From assembly GCA_016207865.1 (NCBI GenBank), contig JACQZD010000021.1, forward strand, positions 1 through 8,500: DNA of 8,500 bases, given 5' to 3'. Every line of letters begins with the position of its first letter. The stretch's first letter is position 1. A program made the position numbers and the translations under genes. Origin of the DNA: Nitrospirota bacterium. Its GTDB lineage: Bacteria; Nitrospirota; Thermodesulfovibrionia; UBA6902; DSMQ01. This document shows, one piece after another, positions 1 through 5,657 of the stretch. The notes below the pieces were generated by a model, which saw nothing but the letters and a program-made list of their open reading frames with translations, ran no database searches and was not told where the DNA came from.

Positions 1-1143
1 CTTCATCCTTCAACCTTGCGTCTCACCGCTTTCGGCATTTTCTGGTTCTTCATTGCCCTATCTGTAGAGTCCAGCATAATCCCCATAGAAGATGTAATTT
101 TTGAGCATAGAGTTTATCTGCCAAGCATTGGTATTATCATCGCCTTCGTTTCTTCTATTTTTTATCTTTCCTTGCAAATTACACACCATGCCCACCTACC
201 GTTCAGACAAACATTACGCGTGATAATTTTATTTCTTACTGTTGTTGTTATTATTTTTTCAATCGTAACTTATCAGCGAAACATTATATGGAAAGATGAA
301 ATATCTCTTTGGAACGATGTAATAAAAAAATTTCCTATTAATGCACGTGGACATGATACTCTTGGATTAGTGTATTTCAAAAAGGGAGAATTGGATAAAG
401 CCATGCAGGAATATAAAATTGCGGCGAAATTAAAACCCGATTATGTAGATTCCTTTATACATTTAGGAGAGGTATTAGCAAAAAAAGGACTGTGGCAAGA
501 AGCTGAAAATTATTTTGCAAAAGCATTAGAACTTAAAAAATTAAAAAAATTAAAAACTCATGCGGCTATCGGTCTTACCTCAATGGATAAAGACAGTATT
601 CTAAATTTTCAGATAGAGCAAGCAAAGAAAAATATTGGAAATAAACCAACGGACGAATCACTCACTGCATTAGGGATACTTTATTTTCGGGCCGGACAAT
701 ACGAGGAAGCGCTGAAGCAATTCAAAGAGGCCATCGAATTAAACCCGTCAAGCAAGAAGGCTTACATTGGCATTGGAAACATTTATACAGCAAAGAACCA
801 ACCGGATAAAGCCATAAGCGCATTCAAGGATGCACTTAAATACGATCATGGGGATTACGACGCTCATGTATCTTTAGGAGTACTTTACGCACAAATTAAC
901 CAGTTTGATTTAGCAGTGGATGAATTTAAAAAAGCAGTTTTAATTAAGCCTCAGTCCCCTGCTTCGTGGAATGATTTGGGAGTTGCTTTAGTAAAAAAAC
1001 AAGAATACGACGAGGCTATGAAAATGTTTCAAAAGGCAATTAACATTGAACCTGAATATCAATTAGCCAAGGATAATCTTATAAAAGTTCAAAAATATCT
1101 ATCAAAGTTTCGTCGGGGAGGTATTCCCTCCCCGACGAAATAA
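1..1143 (+). CDS. Polytopic membrane protein with C-terminal TPR repeats, 3' part (5' end outside window)
   Basis: The frame is open to the left edge, so the start lies outside the window; the TTG at 16 is only an internal codon. Residues below count from 16. Three hydrophobic segments are visible (about 3-24, 35-56 and 66-92). Between the first two lies the EHRVYLPS motif (30-37), which I associate with bacterial membrane proteins carrying C-terminal TPRs, related to eukaryotic TMTC O-mannosyltransferase-like proteins. Six TPR units follow, at about 109-142, 143-176, 213-246, 247-280, 281-314 and 315-348, with the usual LG.xY, A and P spacing. A Lys/Leu-rich, less regular stretch (about 173-212) separates the second and third. 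The membrane part is probably a GT-C-like transferase and the TPR part a protein-binding module, but the catalytic N-terminal half is not visible, so activity is unproven. The last 11 residues (365-375) are encoded entirely by a perfect palindrome. The gene converges with the beta-helix gene, 9 bases between stops. Confidence 0.8.
   Translation, partial: LHPSTLRLTAFGIFWFFIALSVESSIIPIEDVIFEHRVYLPSIGIIIAFVSSIFYLSLQITHHAHLPFRQTLRVIILFLTVVVIIFSIVTYQRNIIWKDEISLWNDVIKKFPINARGHDTLGLVYFKKGELDKAMQEYKIAAKLKPDYVDSFIHLGEVLAKKGLWQEAENYFAKALELKKLKKLKTHAAIGLTSMDKDSILNFQIEQAKKNIGNKPTDESLTALGILYFRAGQYEEALKQFKEAIELNPSSKKAYIGIGNIYTAKNQPDKAISAFKDALKYDHGDYDAHVSLGVLYAQINQFDLAVDEFKKAVLIKPQSPASWNDLGVALVKKQEYDEAMKMFQKAINIEPEYQLAKDNLIKVQKYLSKFRRGGIPSPTK
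1108..1140. repeat. Perfect 14-bp palindrome with 5-base loop at the 3' ends of two convergent genes
   Basis: The arms TTTCGTCGGGGAGG (1108-1121) and CCTCCCCGACGAAA (1127-1140) are exact reverse complements around the loop TATTC. The stem is far richer in G+C than the surrounding gene. It starts exactly on a codon boundary and ends directly before the TAA stop of the TPR gene. It could act as a two-way transcription terminator between the convergent genes, but neither side has a clear U-tract. It also resembles a dispersed REP-like palindrome. Which of the two is an inference. Confidence 0.75.
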
Positions 1144-1152
1144 GTTCACATA

Positions 1153-2412
1153 TTATGGGCAGGTGTATGGATCATAGCTACCATTATATATCCCTACACA
1201 TTTAAGCGTCCCATAATTAGTTATCAGTCCTCCATCAAGTCTTGTGCTGCCTATATACGCAGTGCCCCTGTTAAATATCGTATCTGATGAGCCAGTTATC
1301 ATAGAATGGTCTATCTTTACGATAGAGTTAAAATCATTAAAAACACCTGTTCCGCCGGTGACAGTTATATCTATATTTGATGCCTCTGTTGAGGAGATAT
1401 AATTATAAATACCGGTTCCCCCTGTAGATCCTACAGTGACTTTTGCATTTTTCATTACAATGTAGGTACTACTCCCCCCCCATTCGTTAGTAATTCCACG
1501 AATAAAGGAATACGTTGAGCCTGCGGCAATAACTGTCACATTTGTAATAAAGGGATACGATCCGTTAGTATTTTTAATTGCGGTGTTAATTATACTCCCT
1601 CCTGAAGCAATAGCAGTAACAAAGTTAATTTTTGGTGAGGCACCATTGTTAAATATTGCTGTTGCATATGCCCCTCCACCTGTATTTTGCACGGATAAAA
1701 ACCTCAACTCTGCATCAGAGGCACCTCTTATTATCCCTAAGTATTCGTTGTTTAGATTTCCGGTTATCTTTGTAACATTCTCTCCAGAGCCTTCTATATC
1801 CACATATGACTTCATCTGTACGCTGTTAGAGCCGATGTCATACACTCCCGGCATTATCTTCAGTAGATAAGGATTCGCTGCCGAGGCATCTGTGATAGAA
1901 TTAATAGCATCCAGTGGGCTGGTGAAATCTCCTCCGCTTGGCGCCACAATAATCACATTGTTGTAAAACCCAATTTTAGACGGCGTCACCGCTCCATCAG
2001 CAAGCTTAGATGACGTAACTGTTCCATCACTAATATCTGAGCCAGAATGACTGTGGCTACCAAGCTTTGACCCTGATATTGGACCTGTTATTTTTGCATC
2101 TGTCACTGCGCCGTCCAGTATCTTGGATGTGGTTACTGCTCCATCGGCAATCTTAGAGGTCGATATCGCGCTGTCGGTTATCTTCTGCGTTGTAACCGCA
2201 CCGTCAGCAACTTTTGACGTTGTTACTGCATTGTCCTGTATATGTCCTGTCTTTATCCCACTTCCACTGTTTGTGTTCTGTCCGCTGGTCCCATCTGCTT
2301 CGTTAATATACTGGGACAAAACAAAATTGTCTTGTAGTGCAAAAGCATTTGCGCTAAGCAACACACGTACAAAAATCACAATTAACAATAAACTCAATTT
2401 GCTATTTTTCAT
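1153..2412 (-). CDS. Secreted protein with decapeptide repeats and predicted right-handed beta-helix domain
   Basis: The start at 2412 is chosen over an in-frame ATG at 2493 because a good ribosome site (AAGGAG, minus strand, 9 bases upstream) precedes it and it opens directly into a signal peptide: Lys at 2 and 5, hydrophobic core, cleavage after ANAFA (21-25). The 419-residue product then has a Gly/Ser/Asn-rich stretch. Five consecutive decapeptides of the type DGAVTTSKIA follow (60-109), then a linker containing HSHSGSDIS (120-128) and two more decapeptides (129-148). Such DGAVT..KI repeats and HxH linkers also occur in phage tail-fibre-like and bacterial surface proteins. From about 150 the sequence turns to Asn/Gly/Thr/Ile-rich short strands (PGVYDI, SYVDIEGSG, and repeated FN, GG and IT turns), typical of pectin-lyase-like parallel beta-helices. 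The C-terminus carries two Cys (KC and TCP). I see no catalytic site. Likely an exported surface or carbohydrate-interacting protein; the exact function is unknown. Confidence 0.75.
   Translation of the reverse strand: MKNSKLSLLLIVIFVRVLLSANAFALQDNFVLSQYINEADGTSGQNTNSGSGIKTGHIQDNAVTTSKVADGAVTTQKITDSAISTSKIADGAVTTSKILDGAVTDAKITGPISGSKLGSHSHSGSDISDGTVTSSKLADGAVTPSKIGFYNNVIIVAPSGGDFTSPLDAINSITDASAANPYLLKIMPGVYDIGSNSVQMKSYVDIEGSGENVTKITGNLNNEYLGIIRGASDAELRFLSVQNTGGGAYATAIFNNGASPKINFVTAIASGGSIINTAIKNTNGSYPFITNVTVIAAGSTYSFIRGITNEWGGSSTYIVMKNAKVTVGSTGGTGIYNYISSTEASNIDITVTGGTGVFNDFNSIVKIDHSMITGSSDTIFNRGTAYIGSTRLDGGLITNYGTLKCVGIYNGSYDPYTCP
1969..2235 (-). repeat. 30-bp coding repeats for decapeptides DGAVTTSKIA-like (5 + 2 units)
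   Basis: Five direct 30-base units at 2086-2235 and two more at 1969-2028 encode variants of D-G-A-V-T-T-S-K-I-A. A spacer encoding the HSHSG-type linker separates the two sets. The units vary at single residues, such as DNAVTTSKVA and DSAISTSKIA, so the array is diverged rather than freshly amplified. Unit number could change by slippage or recombination and alter the length of a stalk between the signal peptide and the beta-helix; that role is inferred. Confidence 0.75.
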
Positions 2413-2421
2413 GGGAAATTT

Positions 2422-2427
2422 CTCCTT
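2422..2427 (-). promoter_or_regulatory. Ribosome binding site deciding the start of the beta-helix gene
   Basis: Read on the minus strand this is AAGGAG, 9 bases before the ATG at 2412. The upstream in-frame ATG at 2493 would add 27 residues before the signal peptide and put the export signal in the interior, so 2412 is preferred. Confidence 0.75.
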
Positions 2428-2591
2428 GTTTTTGATTGTTATTAAGAACCAAAAAAAGAACACATATTCCTTGGCCGCTTCAAGGTGGAACACCGGAGAA
2501 AATACGAAGGGCTTTATTAAACGGTTTCAAGACAAGCCCCCGCAAAAGTTGAGGATGGATTCTTGAGATAAAAATTTTTTTATGAAAGGAT

Positions 2592-2619
2592 ACTGACTGA
2601 CTGACTGACTGACTGACTG
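2592..2619. repeat. Tetranucleotide microsatellite (ACTG)7
   Basis: Seven perfect ACTG units in a row, followed by a further A. A perfect tetranucleotide tract of this length is unlikely by chance in a bacterial genome, and such tracts are prone to slipped-strand mispairing. It lies outside any credible coding frame, 179 bases from the start of the secreted beta-helix protein and 170 bases from tolQ. Unit changes would therefore alter promoter or leader spacing rather than a reading frame. Confidence 0.9.
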
Positions 2620-2702
2620 AGCAATATTAAGGCGGGATGAGTCAAAACAAAATATGAGCTAACACATCTTCTCACAAGCCCTCCAATTTGTTATGTACAA
2701 TT

Positions 2703-2747
2703 TTTAGCACAAGGGAATTTTTATGTCAAGAAAAACCTTGTGTTAAA
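2703..2747. repeat. Long imperfect hairpin just upstream of the tolQ promoter
   Basis: Arm TTTAGCACAAGG (2703-2714) pairs with CCTTGTGTTAAA (2736-2747) at 11 of 12 positions. Inside it TTTTT and AAAAA can add five pairs after a three-base bulge, leaving an 8-base loop. TTTTT follows directly on the + strand, so the structure could end + strand transcription. However, no + strand gene lies upstream within 1.5 kb, so an operator or insulating role before the tol promoter is equally possible. Confidence 0.6.
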
Positions 2748-2750
2748 TTT

Positions 2751-2779
2751 TTGACTTTTTAAGCACTTTCTTCTAAACT
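2751..2779 (+). promoter_or_regulatory. Candidate sigma-70 promoter of the tol operon
   Basis: TTGACT at 2751-2756 (5 of 6 to consensus) is followed after 17 bases by TAAACT at 2774-2779 (4 of 6). Transcription would begin near 2786, only a few bases before the tolQ ATG at 2790. No Shine-Dalgarno sequence is visible before tolQ, which agrees with a very short or absent leader. Prediction only. Confidence 0.45.
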
Positions 2780-2789
2780 CTATATAGTT

Positions 2790-3443
2790 ATGGGCAGCGA
2801 TACAGTACTAAACCTCATACTTCAGGCAGGGTTTGTCGTAAAAATTGTACTCTCAATCCTGCTTTTCTTTTCCATATTTTCATGGGCCATTATTTTTTAT
2901 AAGTTCAGATTTCTTTCCAAGCTTGAAAGTGAATCAGAGGAATTCCAGCGCGCCTTTACAAAAAGCAAAGACCGCAATGCCTTATACCAGTCTACAAAAA
3001 GAATGACTATCAGTCCGCTGGTTAATCTCTTCCGCGCCGCTTATGAAGAGAACGCGCCTGTACTCCGTGACGATTTAAAAAGAAATTTAAAAAGGATTGA
3101 GGCATTAGAGGCGGCGCGCCTTGAAAAATATCTTACATTCCTTGCCACAACAGGCTCAACCACGCCATTTATCGGACTCTTCGGCACCGTATGGGGAATA
3201 ATGAACTCATTCAGGGGAATCGGCCGGGCCGGCTCAGCTTCGCTTGCAGTTGTTGCGCCGGGAATAGCTGAGTCCCTCATAGCCACCGCCGCAGGGCTTG
3301 CAGCGGCAATTCCCGCGGTAGTCGCCTATAACTATTATCTAAGCCGGGTGCGCAAAAATATAATGGCCATGGAAGACTTCTCACAGGAATTAATAGACTC
3401 TTTTATAAGGAATCATGGAGAAACAAAGACAGGCTCTCTCTGA
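2790..3443 (+). CDS. tolQ: TolQ, proton channel subunit of the Tol-Pal motor (MotA/TolQ/ExbB family)
   Basis: TolQ forms the inner-membrane pentamer that, with TolR, uses the proton gradient to drive TolA during cell constriction and outer-membrane maintenance. The 217 residues (E. coli TolQ is about 230) show the family layout. The first membrane helix is at about 14-36, followed by a cytoplasmic region with basic/acidic helices. The diagnostic block ATTGSTTPFIGLFGTVWGIM (119-138) is in the second helix, and APGIAESLIATAAGLAAAIP (156-175) is in the third. The N-terminus LILQAG..VK matches the family, supporting the ATG at 2790, and the frame has a stop at 2760 with no other start between. 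No ribosome site is visible before it, which suggests a leaderless or near-leaderless message. The 3' end overlaps the next gene by 29 bases, suggesting translational coupling. TolQ rather than ExbB is assigned from the tolB-pal context. Confidence 0.93.
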   Translation: MGSDTVLNLILQAGFVVKIVLSILLFFSIFSWAIIFYKFRFLSKLESESEEFQRAFTKSKDRNALYQSTKRMTISPLVNLFRAAYEENAPVLRDDLKRNLKRIEALEAARLEKYLTFLATTGSTTPFIGLFGTVWGIMNSFRGIGRAGSASLAVVAPGIAESLIATAAGLAAAIPAVVAYNYYLSRVRKNIMAMEDFSQELIDSFIRNHGETKTGSL

Positions 3444-4302
3444 GATTAACGTCACGCCTTTTGTAGATGTCATGCTCGTGCTGCTCGTAATTTTCATGGT
3501 TACAGCCCCGCTGCTTCAGCAAGGCATGGACGTTAACCTCCCCAAAACAAGCGGCAAGGAGATGACGCCCTCGGAGCGTATTGTCATAACAATAAAAAAA
3601 GACGGCAGTATTTACGTTGACAAATCGGCAGTAAACATGGAAGGACTTAAATCAATGCTTGCAGGCAAATCCGGCAAAGACGTTTTTTTAAAAGCCGACA
3701 TGCTTTTTGCTTCTTTTATAGCCGTTCCGCTTGTATCAAGGCAGAAAGAGTTCCGCAGTTATTTGGTCAATATAGTGGACCCGCTTGAAATTGAACCGGC
3801 GGAAGAAACGGCATACCGCGGAGAAACTGATGCAGAAGAAATTCTGAAAAATGCGGAAATAAGGCGCAAGCCTGACGCCTCGCTGGAGTCCGCCAGAAAA
3901 TTTTCCAAAGAGATTGAAAGACTCCGCGCAATAGAAAAATTATCAGCCCTTAAAAAACTAAAGGAAAAGAGCAGCAAAGTGCAAGTCGTGGGGAAAAAAG
4001 GGAGCGGCAGGATTTTGCCGTCTGTGCACGGCGAAGGGGCTGAGGGCGATGCGGATTCTTATTACGGCCTTATCACGCGCAGAATCTGGCAGCAGTGGAT
4101 TTATCCTGATATCAAAACTTCAGGACTTGAAACAATGGTATCAATAAAAATTTCAGGAGACGGGAAAATAATCTCACAAAAAATAGAAAAATCATCAGGC
4201 AATGCCCTGTTTGACCGCTCAGCGCTTAACGCCGTTTCAAAAGCAAGCCCGCTTCCCCCGCCTCCGGTTGAAATGGAAATCGGGATAAGGTTTTATCTAT
4301 GA
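3415..4302 (+). CDS. TolR-TolA fusion: truncated TolR joined in frame to N-terminally truncated TolA
   Basis: Residues 1-95 are TolR-like: SEINVTPFVDVMLVLLVIFM (9-28) with the proton-relaying Asp at 18, then periplasmic sequence to GKDVFLKAD (87-95). Normal TolR (about 140 residues) continues for some 35-45 residues with a VPY...V..AG...VG pattern; that part and a stop are absent. Residues 96-107 (MLFASFIAVPLV) look like the tail of the TolA membrane helix, without the usual cytoplasmic start and S..H part. A charged helical region follows (about 128-190), then a clear TolA/TonB C-terminal domain (about 212-295): YYGLITRRIWQQWIYP, DGKI, EKSSG, FD.SAL, PLPPPP. The simplest reading is an in-frame deletion near 3699/3700 that removed the gene boundary. 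The topology is odd: TolR enters the periplasm after its helix, and the second segment of only about 12 residues is too short to span well, so the TolA part could still be periplasmic. The start ATG follows AAGGA at short spacing. It overlaps tolQ by 29 bases and tolB by 4. Confidence 0.85.
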   Translation: MEKQRQALSEINVTPFVDVMLVLLVIFMVTAPLLQQGMDVNLPKTSGKEMTPSERIVITIKKDGSIYVDKSAVNMEGLKSMLAGKSGKDVFLKADMLFASFIAVPLVSRQKEFRSYLVNIVDPLEIEPAEETAYRGETDAEEILKNAEIRRKPDASLESARKFSKEIERLRAIEKLSALKKLKEKSSKVQVVGKKGSGRILPSVHGEGAEGDADSYYGLITRRIWQQWIYPDIKTSGLETMVSIKISGDGKIISQKIEKSSGNALFDRSALNAVSKASPLPPPPVEMEIGIRFYL

Positions 4303-5582
4303 AAAGACAGTTAAAAGTTAAAAGTTTAAAGTTAAAAATTTTTATCCTACTTTGTTCACCGTTCACTGTTCACCGTTTACTGTTCACTGTCGTATTACTC
4401 TTAACTCTTAACTCTTTACTCTTAACTCTTTCCTACGGAAAGATATACATTGACATAACCTCGCCGGCGTTAAGAAAACTTCCGGTATCATTAACTTTCT
4501 CCGGTTCAAAAGAGGCGGAGGTGATTGCGGGGATTGTCAAAAACGACCTTGATTTCACCGGGATTTTTTACCCTTTAGAGCCGGGAGTTAAGGGCGCTGA
4601 GATTACGGTTGACATTAATTTGAATGTCTCAGACAACCTGCTCACCGCTAATGTGTCAGTCGTTGACCTTATTGAAAACAGGGAAATACTCAGAAAAAAG
4701 TATGAGGCCGGGGAAAGTATTATCCGAACGCTGTCTCACAGCATTTCCAACAACATCTATAAGGTCATTACCGGGCAGGATGGCGTCTTCAGGACCAGGA
4801 TTGCATACCTCACTGACACTTCAGGTAAAAAAGAACTGCATCTGATGGACTTTGACGGCAGCAGCGACCAGAAAATAGTCGTAAAGGGGCTTACATTCAG
4901 CCACAACTGGTCGCCTAACGGCGAGTATCTGGCATATTCTTCTGAAAGAGACACAGAATGGAACATTTATATCATAAACCTCAAAAATTATAATGAGACC
5001 GTGCTTTTTTCATCCAAAGGGCTCAATCTCGTCGGAGGGTTCTCCCCTGATGATACTATTGCATTTTCTTCATCAAAAGACAACAGCCCTGAGATATATG
5101 TTATGAATGCGGATGGAAGCGGCTCCAAAAAACTCACTAAGTCCTTAGGCATTGATGTATCGCCGGTTTTCTCGCCGGACGGCTCAAAGATTGCCTTTGT
5201 ATCCGACAGGGGCGGCAGTCCCCAGATTTATATAATGAACGCAGACGGAAGCAGCGTAAGGAGGCTTACGTTTGAAGGTAATTACAATACCTCGCCTGTA
5301 TGGTCTCCGGATGGAAAAGAAATTGCCCATGTAGGAAGGAAGAATATGAATAATCAGATTTTTGTGATAAAATTAAGTACCCTTGAAATCAGCCAGCTTA
5401 CTGAGAAGGGGAATAATGAATCACCGTCATTTTCCCCTGACGGCATGTTCATAGCCTTTGATTCGGACAGGGATGGAACAAAGGGGGTGTGGATAATGCG
5501 TGCCGGCGGAACAGGAGAAAGAAAACTCACACTCAATGGAGTTAAAGCCATGAGTCCTAAATGGTCGCCGTACCTTAAATAG
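4299..5582 (+). CDS. tolB: TolB, periplasmic beta-propeller protein of the Tol-Pal system
   Basis: TolB is the soluble periplasmic partner that binds Pal and is released or engaged by the TolA C-terminal domain. The ATG overlaps the previous stop (ATGA), with AAGG 8 bases upstream. The first 47 residues form an unusually long, Leu-rich signal sequence with cleavage perhaps after LSYG. Most of it (residues about 4-45) is encoded by three heptanucleotide repeat arrays. The TolB N-terminal domain spans about 48-160 (IYIDITSPA, IVKNDLDFTGIFYPLEP, VYxxITG-like end). It appears some 20 residues shorter than usual because the W..iGAd.lv segment between PLEPG and GAEITVDI is lacking. The propeller covers about 165-427 with PD40 blades around SPNG (204-207), SPDD (249), SPDG (292, 336 and 379) and a last SP at 419. 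IYVMNADGS and IYIMNADGS are typical. Stop is TAG, and a TGA follows two codons later. The total of 427 residues is close to the usual length. Confidence 0.93.
   Translation: MKRQLKVKSLKLKIFILLCSPFTVHRLLFTVVLLLTLNSLLLTLSYGKIYIDITSPALRKLPVSLTFSGSKEAEVIAGIVKNDLDFTGIFYPLEPGVKGAEITVDINLNVSDNLLTANVSVVDLIENREILRKKYEAGESIIRTLSHSISNNIYKVITGQDGVFRTRIAYLTDTSGKKELHLMDFDGSSDQKIVVKGLTFSHNWSPNGEYLAYSSERDTEWNIYIINLKNYNETVLFSSKGLNLVGGFSPDDTIAFSSSKDNSPEIYVMNADGSGSKKLTKSLGIDVSPVFSPDGSKIAFVSDRGGSPQIYIMNADGSSVRRLTFEGNYNTSPVWSPDGKEIAHVGRKNMNNQIFVIKLSTLEISQLTEKGNNESPSFSPDGMFIAFDSDRDGTKGVWIMRAGGTGERKLTLNGVKAMSPKWSPYLK
4309..4336 (+). repeat. Heptanucleotide array, 4 units of AGTTAAA, inside tolB
   Basis: Four contiguous 7-base units (three AGTTAAA and one AGTTTAA) begin 10 bases after the tolB start. 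They encode the basic KVKSLKLK part of the signal peptide. The same kind of unit recurs in the tolB-pal gap (5583-5638). Confidence 0.85.
4353..4387 (+). repeat. Heptanucleotide array, 5 units of (T/C)GTT(C/T)AC, inside tolB
   Basis: Five contiguous units, TGTTCAC with CGTTCAC and CGTTTAC variants, encode the middle of the TolB signal sequence (SPFTVHRLLFTV). The same unit recurs in the cpoB signal peptide (6520-6554). Confidence 0.85.
4398..4432 (-). repeat. Heptanucleotide array, 5 units of CTCTTAA (inverted GAGTTAA type), inside tolB
   Basis: Five contiguous units (CTCTTAA with CTCTTTA and CTCTTTC variants) encode the Leu-rich hydrophobic core and end of the TolB signal peptide (LLLTLNSLLLTLS). 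Because 7 bases and the codon length are coprime, three units give a seven-residue period, visible as L-T-L-N-S-L-L repeating. The array is in inverted orientation to the one after tolB. Confidence 0.85.
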
Positions 5583-5638
5583 GAGTTATGAGTTAAGAGG
5601 TAAAAGTTAAGAGTTATGAGTTAAAAGTTAAAAGTTAA
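5583..5638 (+). repeat. Heptanucleotide array, 8 units of (G/A)AGTTA(A/T), between tolB and pal
   Basis: Eight contiguous 7-base units start immediately after the tolB TAG stop and fill most of the 75-base gap before pal. Variants are GAGTTAA, GAGTTAT, AAGTTAA and one GAGGTAA. A 31-base stretch (5590-5620) is complementary at 27 of 31 positions to the inverted array inside tolB (4398-4428). Confidence 0.85.
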
Positions 5639-5657
5639 GAGCAGAAAGGAGCGGCAT

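Larger units (their letters stand above)
2413..2789. other. 377-base intergenic region between divergent beta-helix gene and tolQ
   Basis: I see no convincing gene here. From left to right it holds the leader of the minus-strand gene (2413 to about 2590), a (ACTG)7 microsatellite (2592-2619), an A+T-rich spacer, a long hairpin (2703-2747) and a likely tolQ promoter (2751-2779). A weak minus-strand promoter might lie between about 2630 and 2660, with a TAATAT-like box next to the microsatellite, but its -35 is poor and I do not call it. The region is the natural place for control of both flanking transcription units. Confidence 0.6.

Noticed and set aside
2413..2493. Upstream in-frame start extending the beta-helix protein by 27 residues
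   Set aside because: The 2412 start has a good ribosome site and opens directly on a signal peptide; the extension has neither.
2123..2566. Plus-strand reading frames opposite the decapeptide repeats
   Set aside because: They mirror the repeat of the real minus-strand gene and show no domain or ribosome site.
2592..2619. CRISPR-like array
   Set aside because: It is a simple 4-base tandem repeat with no spacers and no cas genes nearby.
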